A stretch of DNA of 12,180 nt from Erythrobacter sp. (GCA_002695185.1 NZOF01000052.1:1-12180), one strand, 5' to 3'. Shown: positions 1 through 8,223, numbered from the stretch's first letter. Translations and numbers: made by a program. The notes: generated by a model not told the origin, from the letters alone.

Positions 1-18
1 CCCCGCCGAAGACCCCGT

Positions 19-94
19 GCCCGGGTAGCTCAGTTGGTAGAGCATGCGACTGAAAATCGCAGTGTCGGCGGTTCGACTCCGTCCCCGGGCACCA
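19..94 (+). tRNA. tRNA-Phe (anticodon GAA), CCA encoded
   Basis: A full cloverleaf can be folded by eye. The acceptor stem pairs GCCCGGG (19-25) with CCCGGGC (84-90). The D arm has stem GCTC/GAGC, the anticodon stem is TGCGA/TCGCA around loop CTGAAAA, and the T arm is GGCGG-TTCGACT-CCGTC. With T33 as the fixed loop base the anticodon is GAA, which reads Phe codons. The discriminator base is A and the terminal CCA (92-94) is encoded. The last 23 bases lie inside the direct repeat that bounds the island, so insertion leaves the tRNA intact. It is the island's attachment gene. Confidence 0.96.
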
Positions 95-97
95 TTT
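72..97 (+). repeat. attL: 26-bp direct repeat, copy 1 (tRNA-Phe 3' end)
   Basis: The repeat starts TTCGACTCC in the T loop of the tRNA and ends CACCATTT just past the CCA. It is identical to 10635-10660. The flanking bases differ (71 is G where 10634 is A; 98 is C where 10661 is G), which fixes the repeat at 26 bp. The T-arm to CCA segment of a tRNA is a usual crossover site for P4-type integrases. Confidence 0.93.
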
Positions 98-206
98 CCA
101 TATTCGCGGTCATTCGCTGACGGTTCCAAAAGGCTCAATAAGCCTTTATATTCCCTCCACCCCTCGGCCATCGATGTGCGCGATTGTTCGCCTGCATCCG
201 GTGAAG

Positions 207-268
207 TTGGGGGCCAACTCCGGGGCCAGTTTTCTAATGGCCCCTCTGGACAGGGAATGTGGCCCCCA
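207..268. promoter_or_regulatory. Putative integrase arm-type binding sites, left end
   Basis: Four copies of a GGGGCC-cored motif lie between attL and the integrase start. Two are direct: TTGGGGGCCAA at 207-217 and CGGGGCCAG at 221-229. Two are inverted: TGGCCCCT at 238-245 and GTGGCCCCCA at 259-268. The same motif occurs twice near the right end (10559-10581) and was not noticed elsewhere in the island. Repeated short sites near both ends of an element are what arm-site binding by the N-terminal domain of a tyrosine recombinase predicts. The last copy overlaps the integrase start codon, so binding could also repress the integrase gene. The function is inferred. Confidence 0.5.
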
Positions 269-1497
269 TGGCTTTGACCGATACCGCAATCCGCAACGCC
301 AAGCCCAAGGACAAGCCCTACAAAATGGGTGATACGTTGGGACTGTTCCTGCTGGTGCAGCCCAGCGGCGGCAAACTGTGGCGACTAAAATATCGGATCG
401 ATGGCAAGGAGAAGAAGCTGGGTCTGGGCACTTATCCAGATGTGGGGCTGGCGCAGGCCCGGAGCGGACGTGACGATGCTCGCAAGCTGTTGGCACAGGG
501 CATGGACCCAGCATTGGACAAGGCGCGCCGGAAATTGCAGGCGAGGGTGGATGCTGGAAACACTTTCGACCTGATTGCCGAGGAGTTTATTGCCAAGCGC
601 ACGGTGGAAGGCTGGAGTGCTGCGACGATCGGGAAGGCCCACTTCCTGCTGAAGCATCTCAATCCGACCTTGGGGAAGATGCCGGTATCCGACATTGTGC
701 CGACCGACATACTTGCTGTGCTGAAGCAGATTGAAAAGCGCGGCAAGCTGGAAACGGCGCGGCGAGCGCTTCAATTCGCCAGCGGTGTTTTTCGCTATGC
801 CGTAGCAACCGCCCGATTGGCCTCTGATCCTACCCGCGATTTGCGGGGTGCATTGATCGCGCCCAAGCCTAAGCATCATGGGGCTATCACAGACGCTGCG
901 AAAGTTGGCGGACTGCTGCGCGCCATAGATGACTATCAGGGTAATATCCTGACTCTCTTTGCCTTGAAACTGGCCCCTCATGTGTTTGTGCGGCCGGGCG
1001 AACTGCGCTTTGCTGAATGGTCGGAGATCGATTTTGGAAAAGCAGTATGGACAATACCGGCCGGCCGGATGAAAATGCGCAAGCCACATCATGTGCCGCT
1101 ATCACGGCAATCCATCGCCCTGTTCAGGGAATTGCACGACCTGTTCGGCGAGCGTGGGGGCTTCATTTTTCCGTCCGTGCGGTCAGCTGCACGCCCCATG
1201 TCAGAGAATACGGTCAACGCGGCATTGCGTCGCCTCGGCTACACCAACGATGAAATGACCGCTCACGGCTTTCGCGCGATGGCGTCAACTCTGTTGAACG
1301 AAAGCGGGAAATGGCATCCCGATGCGATCGAGCGGGCGCTTGCGCATCAGGATAGTGACAATGTTCGGGCGGCCTACCATCGTGGCGCCCATTGGGACGA
1401 ACGCATTAAAATGGCGCAGTGGTGGAGCGATTATCTCGATACGCTCCGCCAAGGTGCATCAGTCTTGTCCTTCCCAATAGCAAAGGCGGTGGGTTGA
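268..1497 (+). CDS. P4-type tyrosine recombinase (site-specific integrase)
   Basis: This integrase would catalyse insertion and excision of the island at the tRNA-Phe 3' end. From the ATG at 268 it has 409 residues, a normal length for the family. Residues 1-90 form the arm-binding domain (MALTDTAIRNAKP start; KKLGLGTYPDV), about 100-195 the core-binding domain, and about 205-390 the catalytic domain. Catalytic residues are visible as Arg in VRPGELR (R242), Lys in GRMKMR (K269), His and Arg in HGFR (H333, R336), His in LAHQD (H360) and the nucleophile in AAYHRG (Y370). A GTG at 259 is in frame, but AGGGA lies only 2 bases before it. The same AGGGA is 10 bases from the ATG, and family members start at MxLTD. 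The next gene overlaps the stop codon. Confidence 0.95.
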   Translation: MALTDTAIRNAKPKDKPYKMGDTLGLFLLVQPSGGKLWRLKYRIDGKEKKLGLGTYPDVGLAQARSGRDDARKLLAQGMDPALDKARRKLQARVDAGNTFDLIAEEFIAKRTVEGWSAATIGKAHFLLKHLNPTLGKMPVSDIVPTDILAVLKQIEKRGKLETARRALQFASGVFRYAVATARLASDPTRDLRGALIAPKPKHHGAITDAAKVGGLLRAIDDYQGNILTLFALKLAPHVFVRPGELRFAEWSEIDFGKAVWTIPAGRMKMRKPHHVPLSRQSIALFRELHDLFGERGGFIFPSVRSAARPMSENTVNAALRRLGYTNDEMTAHGFRAMASTLLNESGKWHPDAIERALAHQDSDNVRAAYHRGAHWDERIKMAQWWSDYLDTLRQGASVLSFPIAKAVG

Positions 1498-1967
1498 TGG
1501 GCAAAAACGACGCCGCTCAAGCGAATATGGAAGTTGAATCAGATCCTCTCGATTGGCCTCATGTCATGTTGGACTTGATGGCGGGTAGGCTGCATCGATT
1601 TGCCGCCTATATTCGCCGGGTCGATGGGCAGATAGATCCCGACGTAGCAAAGCGCCTGGCTGTCATGATCGACGGCAGTTGCGACGAAACGGAATTTCGT
1701 TTGGAGGCGCGGCGTCATCCCGACCTGAAAAGTGCGCAGAAGGGGCCACATGCAAAGATTCAAATGGCTCGTCGCGAACGGAAAATCGGTAACTTCATTG
1801 CAAAATATATCCTAGAGCATGGCTGCAAGCGCGAGGCCGCTTTTGCCGCAGCCAGCGGTGAGTTCCGCCTGTCTCGCGCAACCATCATCGCAATTTGGAC
1901 CCGGACCATGGCAACGTCGATCAGGAGGGAGGCGGCCCTTGCGGCGCTCCGGGGCCCGCAAGTCTAG
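1497..1967 (+). CDS. Hypothetical protein, translationally coupled to the integrase; C-terminal HTH-like segment
   Basis: I do not recognise the family. The ATG at 1497 shares its A with the integrase stop (TGATG), so the two genes are probably co-transcribed and translationally coupled. A longer reading frame opens at 1419, but that part lies inside integrase code. The 156-residue product is soluble, without a signal peptide or membrane segment. Its charged middle (ARRHPDLKSAQKG, ARRERK) leads to a C-terminal part, about residues 95-140, reading GCKREAAFAAASGEF then LSRATIIAIWTR. This resembles a helix-turn-helix. Its place right behind the integrase suggests an accessory recombination or regulatory role, but that is inference from position and the possible DNA-binding motif only. 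Confidence 0.72.
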   Translation: MGKNDAAQANMEVESDPLDWPHVMLDLMAGRLHRFAAYIRRVDGQIDPDVAKRLAVMIDGSCDETEFRLEARRHPDLKSAQKGPHAKIQMARRERKIGNFIAKYILEHGCKREAAFAAASGEFRLSRATIIAIWTRTMATSIRREAALAALRGPQV

Positions 1968-2058
1968 AATTGGCTAGCTGAATTTGGACCCTGATTTCAT
2001 TGCCGAACCTTGGTGAACGTCTCCATATGGCGATGAACGATCTAATGGAGGCAGCGTG

Positions 2059-2244
2059 GTGCCAGAAACCTACATGAGCGGCCCATTGGCCTACAGCGTT
2101 GCTGACGCGATCAAATTGAGCAGCATCAAGCGCACCAAGTTGTATTCGCTGATCAAAGAGAAGAAGATCGACGTGGTGAAGATCGGACGGCGCACGTTGG
2201 TTAAGGCTGACAGTCTGCATCGCCTGATTAATGGCACCACCTAG
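2059..2244 (+). CDS. AlpA/excisionase-like helix-turn-helix protein
   Basis: A 61-residue DNA-binding protein. The pattern AYSVADAIKLSSIKRTKLYSLIKEKKIDVVKIGRR, seen in parts, matches the MerR-like excisionase fold (HTH_17, AlpA type): a first helix, a turn at SSIKRTKLY, a recognition helix, then the wing KIGRRTLVKADSL. Such proteins in integrase-bearing islands often act as recombination directionality factors or activate the integrase gene. The start is uncertain. Tandem GTG codons lie at 2056 and 2059, and an ATG is at 2074. GGAGG at 2047-2051 sits 7 bases before the GTG at 2059 and 22 before the ATG, so 2059 is preferred. It follows the integrase pair on the same strand after a 91-base gap. 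Confidence 0.82.
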   Translation: MPETYMSGPLAYSVADAIKLSSIKRTKLYSLIKEKKIDVVKIGRRTLVKADSLHRLINGTT

Positions 2245-2874
2245 CCATTATCTGAAAAGCGCTGCCCGCCAATGATCATGGTGGACTGCGCTCAACGCCT
2301 CTCCTTGGTTGGCTCAATACGGCTGGGGGGAGAGGTGGAATGCCGCGACCAGAAGGGATCGATCAAGCGGCAACCCGAGTCCGTAAGGCTGAGCGGGGAT
2401 CGACGGGGCGAAGGATAGCCTCGATAAGCAGCAGCCAAACGCAGGCGACCTTCTCGTCCTGGGTGCCCGATGTCGCTCGTCCTGGCTCCAAGCCCATAAC
2501 GAGGATGGCATGGGCCGGACCGCCTTGGCCCACGCCAAGGGGGTTCGTCCTATGCCCTCATCACTGAGCCTTCACCAATCCCATAATCAGACTTAGTGAT
2601 ACTGGTTAAGCGAGGGCAGGTTGGAAGCTGGCTAACCCACCGCTGACCCACCACTCACTGCAACTATCCACGAACGCTGAAGCGATTCAATAAGGCCTGA
2701 AACCTGCGGAAAATAGCCGATTATGGCGCTTTCAACGGCCAGTTTTCGGTGACCATAAGGTTATGCAGTAAGGGTAAGACTGGACAGTCGTCCCGCCCGG
2801 AACTGACCAAGGTGCATTGAGCCCCCTTACGGCTTACTTTGAAGCCCCTTTATCGCGAAATGCAGCGTCATTCA
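2245..2874. other. 630-bp stretch with no convincing gene
   Basis: Open frames of about 75 codons exist on both strands (for example 2340-2567 plus and 2314-2538 minus). They overlap each other, have low-complexity Arg/Pro/Ser-rich translations without a recognisable fold, and lack good ribosome-binding sites. A weak dyad, CATAA-GG-TTATG, lies at 2753-2764. The stretch separates the mobility genes from the cargo. It probably holds remnants of earlier cargo or regulatory DNA, but I cannot name any. Confidence 0.5.
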
Positions 2875-3258
2875 CTACCGCCCGCCAACATAAGCAGGGC
2901 ATGTGCCGCTGCCCATGTTTAGTACGGTACCGTTATCGTATCGACACAGCTTATCGCCAGTCACTGCAAAGCTTTCCGCGACAAGAGTATGACGCTGCCA
3001 ACCAGACGATATTCCTGTCGCTGGTGCTGCTGCGCTTTGCATGATGCCATATGCTGCCGTCGCGTTGACCACGCCACTGAACGCCTCGGCGTTATCTCGG
3101 CGTGCGATCCGCTTCCAGCACTCGCTGAACTCGGGAGTGCCTGGTGTCAAGCCGGCGTCGAAACAGGCACGACGGCCACTTCCCTTCATCCCTGTTGCGC
3201 ATCCTGCAAGCATCAGTGCGATCCCGCCAATGCCGATCACCTTCAGTGTCCTAACCAT
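2875..3258 (-). CDS. Small predicted outer- or inner-membrane lipoprotein
   Basis: The product has 127 residues from the ATG at 3258. It begins MVRTLKVIGIGGIALMLAGC, a textbook lipoprotein signal: short basic N-region, hydrophobic stretch, and lipobox LAGC with Cys20 as the acylated residue. The mature part carries CFDAGLTPGTPEFSECWKR, a C-x(n)-C segment with the GLTPGTPEF pattern often seen in small proteobacterial lipoproteins of unknown role. A hydrophobic Ala-rich part (GVVNATAAYGIMQSAAAPA) and two more cysteines follow. A TTG upstream at 3279 is in frame, but the purine-rich GGGAG just before the ATG at 3258 and the signal-peptide form favour the shorter start. It is divergent from the XRE regulator across a palindrome, which may control both. 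Its function is unknown. Confidence 0.72.
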   Translation of the reverse strand: MVRTLKVIGIGGIALMLAGCATGMKGSGRRACFDAGLTPGTPEFSECWKRIARRDNAEAFSGVVNATAAYGIMQSAAAPATGISSGWQRHTLVAESFAVTGDKLCRYDNGTVLNMGSGTCPAYVGGR

Positions 3259-3286
3259 CCCCACTCCCACCATCATCAATCAAGAA

Positions 3287-3319
3287 TGTAGAGAATACTC
3301 CGTGGAGATATTCTCTACA
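3287..3319. promoter_or_regulatory. Palindromic operator candidate between the lipoprotein and XRE genes
   Basis: Arms TGTAGAGAATA (3287-3297) and TATTCTCTACA (3309-3319) are perfect inverted complements. The spacer continues the symmetry as CTCC-GT-GGAG plus one extra A. Each half also contains its own small dyad, GAG-AATA-CTC (3291-3300) and GAG-ATATT-CTC (3305-3315). This could mean two adjacent dimer sites. It lies 20 bases before the XRE start and about 29 before the divergent lipoprotein start, the expected place for an autoregulatory operator. That the XRE protein binds here is inferred. A hairpin in the RNA is an alternative. Confidence 0.65.
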
Positions 3320-3338
3320 ATGCCGTTCACATTGGCAG

Positions 3339-3566
3339 ATGAAGACTCGGCAAATTTTGGCCGAAAACCTGAAGCGACGGCGCAAGGCCATGCGGCTTTC
3401 GCAGGAGGAACTCGCGCATCAAGCCGGGCTGGATAGAACCTACATCAGCGCATTGGAACGGACTGTTTACGCAGCGAGTGTCGATAAGTTGGAATTGCTC
3501 GCCAATGTGCTAAAAGTGTCGCCCGCCCGCCTTCTTGAAGAAATCTCAAACGTTGAGCAGTTATAG
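3339..3566 (+). CDS. XRE-family transcriptional regulator (controller-protein-like)
   Basis: A 75-residue protein that is essentially one helix-turn-helix domain. Helix 1 is about residues 4-18, the HTH is SQEELAHQAG (21-30) followed by the recognition helix LDRTYISALER (31-41), and closing helices carry SVDKLELLANVLKVSPARLLEE. Length and layout match the small controller proteins that time restriction enzyme synthesis in many type II restriction-modification systems, as well as general XRE repressors. The palindrome at 3287-3319 lies just upstream, which supports autoregulation. The restriction-modification gene starts about 560 bases downstream on the same strand. The ribosome-binding site is poor, a trait also seen in controller genes. 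The link to that enzyme is inferred from proximity. Confidence 0.88.
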   Translation: MKTRQILAENLKRRRKAMRLSQEELAHQAGLDRTYISALERTVYAASVDKLELLANVLKVSPARLLEEISNVEQL

Positions 3567-4122
3567 CTGCAACTAGGCTTATTTCGGAACGGGTTTGCTG
3601 GCCGACATAGACTTGTCTGTCCGTACGCCCAAAGAGTCCGACGCGCAGATCAGACGTCTGACCCGGATGCTGGGCAAAAGGCTGATAACAGGTGGTGCTT
3701 CCCTAAGCTGGCCTCTCCTGTGCCGGTGCGTAATGACGGCTTTCTGTAGCGCGGCGGCATCGATCGCGTTCTGAGCCGGACCGCGGCCGGACTTAAACCA
3801 AGGACAGAATGTTCGTATGGAGGACTTGCCCGCCATGCTGTTGAAGCAACGAAGCACGGTGTAGTAACAATTGGGTACTAGACACGGGTGATCGACACGC
3901 GGCGAGTTGGCGGCCATCGCGGATTTTGTGCTGAAAGAAGCGGAATGCGATGCCGCAGAAGCGCCGGGGCTGGGTTCTTAGGCGATGGTGGACGCATAAT
4001 TGGCCGTCGCTCAGGATGGGCAGAAACCTGTTCGCCGCTGTTCAGAATAGCAAACTTGCCTAATGATTTAGGAAAATCTTGGCGCTCCGCTGCCGCCCCG
4101 ATATGCGTTGGGCGTGACTGAT
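3567..4122. other. 556-bp stretch before the restriction-modification gene, no convincing gene
   Basis: A 112-codon minus-strand frame (3579-3917) is open but shows no known domain and no good ribosome-binding site. Plus-strand frames are short and broken by stops. Pieces such as a frame near 3590-3700 read like ordinary protein (SDAQIRRLTRMLGKR), which hints at a decayed gene, but I cannot identify it. The promoter of the large gene at 4123 is expected near the end of this stretch, where the DNA becomes AT-rich (about 4045-4080). Confidence 0.45.
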
Positions 4123-7100
4123 ATGACCCTCTTCGCCTCGGGCGCGCTCTTCACCCAAGACTATCTGCTGGAAGGCATCCGCAACGCGGCCGCCTATCGG
4201 GAGGCGGACGTTGCCGCCCTCCGTGGGACGCTGGACGCGATATTGGCGGGCTTCCCCCATGCCAGCCGACCTAATGAGGCGACGACCGAATCCGACCTTG
4301 TGTGGCCCGTATTGCGCGCCCTTGGCTGGTCCGACTTCCTGACCCAGCAAAATCTGTCCTCTACCGGGCGCGTGGATGTGCCGGACGGCCTGCTCTTCAT
4401 CGACGCGGCGGCAAAGGCGAGCGCGAACGGGCATCCCGAAGAATGGCGGCGCTATGCGTTCGGTGCGGCAGTGGTCGAAAGCAAGCGGTGGGGCCGCGCG
4501 CTGGACCGTGCCGAGGGGCGCAAGGGCGATGACCGCGATACGCCATCGACCCAGTTGCTTCGCTACCTGCGCCGGATCGATGACCTGACAGATGGAGCGA
4601 TGCGCTGGGGCATCCTGACCAACGGGGCTCGGTGGCGGCTCTATTATGCTGGCGCGCGATCGACCATCGACGATTATCTGGAAATCGACGTGTCCCGCGC
4701 TCTGGGGCTTGGGGGCGACCCGCTGGACGCAGGCGCGGGGGAGGATGAGCGGGACCATTGGTTGCGCGTGTTTGGCGTCATGTTCGGCAGGCCAGCCTTT
4801 GAGCGCGCTTCACCGGACGCGCCCAGTTTTCACGACCTTGCGCGGCATGACGCCGCCTTTTACGAGGAACGGGTCGCCAAGAGCCTGTCCGACCTTGTGT
4901 TCGACCGGCTCTATCCGACACTTGGCAAAGCGGTGGCGCACGGCGCGCCCGCCGACACGTCGCTGGATGATATACGACAGGCGACGCTGATCCTGCTCTA
5001 TCGCTTGCTCTTCATCCTCTATGCCGAGGATCGTGGGTTGTTGCCGGTGCGCGACAGCCGGTTCGATGATTACGCCCTGCGCGTTGCACGGCTGGACGTG
5101 GGCCAGCGCAAGGATGCGGGCGACGCCTTTTCCAGCGTGGCAAAGTCCATCTGGCGACGCTTTGCCGACCTTGCCGAAATGATTGACAAGGGCGACCCGT
5201 CGGTCGGGCTGCCCCCATATAATGGCGGCCTGTTCAACGCCGATCAGACCCCCCTGCTGGCCCGTGTGGCGCTGGGCGACGACATCATGGCCGAGGCGCT
5301 CGATATCCTGTCATGGGAACAGCGGGATGGCAGGCGGCGCTACATCAACTATCGTGACCTGTCGGTGCAGCAACTAGGGTCGATCTACGAACGGCTGCTG
5401 GAATTCGAGCTGGTGCGGGCCGACGGCGGCGCGGTCGACATCCGCCCCAATATCTTCGCGCGCAAGAACAGCGGCAGCTACTACACGCCCGACGACCTTG
5501 TCCTGCTGATCCTCGACGAGACGCTGGAGCCATTGATCGCCGATGCCCATGCGGCGTTCCGCAAGGCGCTCGACGCGGTGAAGAAGGGCGACAGCGAGGA
5601 TTACACGCTGACCCAGCTGCAAAAGGCCGACCCGGCAAAGGCGATCACGCGGCTGCGCGTATGCGACCCGGCCATGGGGTCCGGGCATTTCCTTGTCAGC
5701 CTGGTCGACCGCCTGACCAATCACGCCCTGACAGCCATTGCCGACGCGGCCGTGCTGGTGCGACAGGAAACCGGGCTGGAGTATGAAAGTCCCGTTTCGG
5801 AGGAGGTGCGCCGGGTGCGGGCGACCATCCGTCACAATGCGGAGGATGCGGGCTGGGCCGTCAGTGAAGAGCAGCTGGACGACCCCCAGCTGGTCAAGCG
5901 CATGGTGCTGAAACGCTGCATTTTCGGGGCCGACAAGAACCCGATGGCGGTCGAACTGGCGAAGGTCGCCCTGTGGCTCCATACCTTTACCGTGGGCGCG
6001 CCCCTGTCCTTCATCGACCATCATCTGGCGGCGGGCGACAGCCTGTTCGGGCTATGGGTGCGCGATGCGATCGACAAGGCGGGGACGGGCGGCGAACTTC
6101 TCTATATCGAACAACTGCGCGCGGCCGAGCGACAGGCCGCAATCATGCAGCAGATCGAGGCGCTGACCGACGCCGAAATTGCCGAGGCGCATCATAGCGC
6201 GGCCATGTGGCGCGACGTGGAGTTTCAGGTCGGGCCGTTCGATAGCTTCGTCAGCTTCATGCACGCGCTCGACTGGCTGAACCTCAAAAAGGCTGACCGG
6301 GCCTTGGTCAATCAGTGGCTCGACGGGCAATTTGGCGAGCCATTGCCGATCGCGCGGGGTAAAAAGGCCCCCAAGGGCGGGCGGAAGGAGGATCTGGAGC
6401 GCTTCACCGCGATCTGGCGGCAGGCGCGGGCGCTGATTGAGGAAGAGCGGTTCCTGAACTGGCAGATAAGCTTTCCGGGCGTGTGGCAGAACTGGGCCAG
6501 CGCGGAGCTGGAGGGCGGTTTCGACGCGGTGGTGGGCAATCCGCCATGGGACCGGATCAAGCTGCAACAGGTGGAATGGTTCGCGGCGCGCCGGCCGGAG
6601 ATTGCGAAGGCGCAGCGCGCGTCCGACCGGGCGAAGATGATCGCCAAGCTCAAAAAGGACGGCGACCCGCTGTTTGCCGACTATGAAAAAGCGGATGGAC
6701 GCGCGGCCGATACGCTGCGCATGGCGCGCGGGTCGGGCCATTATCCGTTGCTCAGCCGGGGCGACATCAATCTTTACAGCCTTTTTGTCGAACGCGCGCA
6801 TCGGCTGGTGAAGCCCGACGGCATGGTCGGTTTGCTGACGCCGAGCGGCATCGCGTCGGACCTGTCCGCATCCGCCTTTTTCCGGCAAGTGGCGACCGAC
6901 GGCCATCTGAAGGCGCTTTATGATTTTGAGAACCGGCGGACCCGCTATGGGCTGGAGCCTTTTTTTCCGGACGTGGACAGCCGTTTCAAATTCGCGGCGA
7001 TGATTGCCAGCCCGGCGCGAACCTTCGCGGCCGCGCAGTGCGGCTTTTTTCTCCAGTCGGTGGACGAGCGATTCAACCCCGAACAGGGTTTTGCTATCCC

Positions 7101-8223
7101 GGCAGCGGACTTTGCGCGGGTGAACCCCAATACCGGCACCGCGCCGATATTCCGCACCCGCCGCGACATGGCGCTGACCACGGCGATCTATGCCCGCGCG
7201 CCGGTGCTGGTGGACCGGTCCGGCGGCGAGCCGGTGGCAGCGTGGCTGGTCAAATACGCCACCATGTTCCACATGACTAATGACAGCCATCTGTTCCGCA
7301 CCCGCGCGGAACTGGAGGGGCGCGAAGGTGCATGGGAAATCGGCGGCAATCGATGGCAGTCGGCAAATGGGGAATGGGTGCCGCTGTATGAGGGCAAGAT
7401 GGTGCAGGCGTTCGACCATCGCGCCGCCAGCGTGATCGTCAATCCCGCCAATCTCAATCGACCGGCTCAGCCGCTTGTCGCGACGCCGGAACAGTCTGGT
7501 GATCCCGACTGGCTCGCTGATCCGCAATATTGGATACAGCCCCCCGACGGTCTGGCACGGGCACCTTATGCCCTTGCCTTCAAGGACGTTACTGCGCCGA
7601 CCAATATGCGAACGATGATCGCCGCGATCATCCCCAGCGGTGCGGCAGGAAACACGCTGCCGATCATTGAAATCGATCCCGGAACATCGCTGCGCGACCC
7701 CAACCGACTTGCGCTTCTGGCTGCAAACCTGAACGCTGTTCCTTTTGACTTTGTGGCTCGCCAAAAGGTGCAGGGACAACATCTCAACTGGTTTGTTGTC
7801 GAACAACTCCCTGTCATCCCGCCCGACGCCTATGCCCGCGCTTTTGGTCCCAAGACCGCTGCTGACATCGTGCGCGAAAGCGTGCTCGAACTGACATATA
7901 CCGCGCATGACATGGCCCCCTTCGCGCGTGACCTCGGGCATGTGGATAGCGACGGCGCGGTCCTGCCGCCCTTCGCTTGGAATGAGGACCGCCGCTTGCG
8001 CCTGCGCGCCCGGATGGATGCGCTCTATTTCATTCTCTATGGCGTTTACGACCCCGTCGACCCAGAACAGTCGCGCGATGACATCGCCTATATCTATTCT
8101 ACCTTTCCGATTGTGGAGCGGGAGGAAACGGCGCGATTGGGCCGCTATCGTAGCCGTGACTTGGCGCTGGCGTGGGTCAACGCACTTCTTGCGGGCCAGC
8201 CGGACGCGGAGATTGTGGGGTAA
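4123..8223 (+). CDS. Single-chain restriction-modification enzyme (type IIG-like, N6-adenine methyltransferase)
   Basis: The product has 1366 residues. The N-terminal part resembles type I/IIG nuclease domains: VPDG (D88) and VVESKRWG (E119, K121) fit a PD-(D/E)xK site, followed by STQLLRYLRR and WGILTNGARWRLYY. The methyltransferase core has motif I DPAMGSGHF (from D515), DKNPMAVELAKVALWL (from D604), SFIDHHLAAGDSLFG (about 629-643) and catalytic motif IV NPPW (806-809). That order is the gamma class, which methylates adenine N6. The remainder is probably the target recognition region and ends with LNWFVVEQLPVIPP (about 1218-1231), a pattern typical of Eco57I/PglX-like proteins. One chain would thus recognise, methylate and cut DNA. 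No separate specificity or nuclease gene follows. The start is ATG 4123; an in-frame TTG lies at 4108. No BREX partners are present, so PglX is unlikely. Confidence 0.9.
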   Translation: MTLFASGALFTQDYLLEGIRNAAAYREADVAALRGTLDAILAGFPHASRPNEATTESDLVWPVLRALGWSDFLTQQNLSSTGRVDVPDGLLFIDAAAKASANGHPEEWRRYAFGAAVVESKRWGRALDRAEGRKGDDRDTPSTQLLRYLRRIDDLTDGAMRWGILTNGARWRLYYAGARSTIDDYLEIDVSRALGLGGDPLDAGAGEDERDHWLRVFGVMFGRPAFERASPDAPSFHDLARHDAAFYEERVAKSLSDLVFDRLYPTLGKAVAHGAPADTSLDDIRQATLILLYRLLFILYAEDRGLLPVRDSRFDDYALRVARLDVGQRKDAGDAFSSVAKSIWRRFADLAEMIDKGDPSVGLPPYNGGLFNADQTPLLARVALGDDIMAEALDILSWEQRDGRRRYINYRDLSVQQLGSIYERLLEFELVRADGGAVDIRPNIFARKNSGSYYTPDDLVLLILDETLEPLIADAHAAFRKALDAVKKGDSEDYTLTQLQKADPAKAITRLRVCDPAMGSGHFLVSLVDRLTNHALTAIADAAVLVRQETGLEYESPVSEEVRRVRATIRHNAEDAGWAVSEEQLDDPQLVKRMVLKRCIFGADKNPMAVELAKVALWLHTFTVGAPLSFIDHHLAAGDSLFGLWVRDAIDKAGTGGELLYIEQLRAAERQAAIMQQIEALTDAEIAEAHHSAAMWRDVEFQVGPFDSFVSFMHALDWLNLKKADRALVNQWLDGQFGEPLPIARGKKAPKGGRKEDLERFTAIWRQARALIEEERFLNWQISFPGVWQNWASAELEGGFDAVVGNPPWDRIKLQQVEWFAARRPEIAKAQRASDRAKMIAKLKKDGDPLFADYEKADGRAADTLRMARGSGHYPLLSRGDINLYSLFVERAHRLVKPDGMVGLLTPSGIASDLSASAFFRQVATDGHLKALYDFENRRTRYGLEPFFPDVDSRFKFAAMIASPARTFAAAQCGFFLQSVDERFNPEQGFAIPAADFARVNPNTGTAPIFRTRRDMALTTAIYARAPVLVDRSGGEPVAAWLVKYATMFHMTNDSHLFRTRAELEGREGAWEIGGNRWQSANGEWVPLYEGKMVQAFDHRAASVIVNPANLNRPAQPLVATPEQSGDPDWLADPQYWIQPPDGLARAPYALAFKDVTAPTNMRTMIAAIIPSGAAGNTLPIIEIDPGTSLRDPNRLALLAANLNAVPFDFVARQKVQGQHLNWFVVEQLPVIPPDAYARAFGPKTAADIVRESVLELTYTAHDMAPFARDLGHVDSDGAVLPPFAWNEDRRLRLRARMDALYFILYGVYDPVDPEQSRDDIAYIYSTFPIVEREETARLGRYRSRDLALAWVNALLAGQPDAEIVG

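Noticed and set aside
44..277. 77-codon frame starting inside the tRNA
   Set aside because: It overlaps the tRNA-Phe gene, the att repeat and the arm-like sites. No protein features.
385..1092. 235-codon minus-strand frame opposite the integrase
   Set aside because: It is the antisense of a well-supported integrase, shows no recognisable domain and has no ribosome-binding site.
2314..2567. Opposing frames of about 75 codons in the gap
   Set aside because: The two frames overlap on opposite strands, with low-complexity translations and poor starts. Neither resembles a known family.
3579..3917. 112-codon minus-strand frame before the enzyme gene
   Set aside because: It has no domain, signal or good start. 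It could be antisense of decayed sequence; not enough to call a gene.
6052..7941. 629-codon open frame on the minus strand
   Set aside because: It lies wholly inside the methyltransferase gene, which has clear motifs on the plus strand. Its translation is Arg/His-rich without any domain, as expected for the antisense of GC-rich code.
4123..8223. BREX PglX or DISARM methyltransferase
   Set aside because: The methyltransferase motifs are compatible, but no PglZ, BrxC, helicase or other partner gene is present. The N-terminal nuclease-like motif favours a stand-alone type IIG enzyme.
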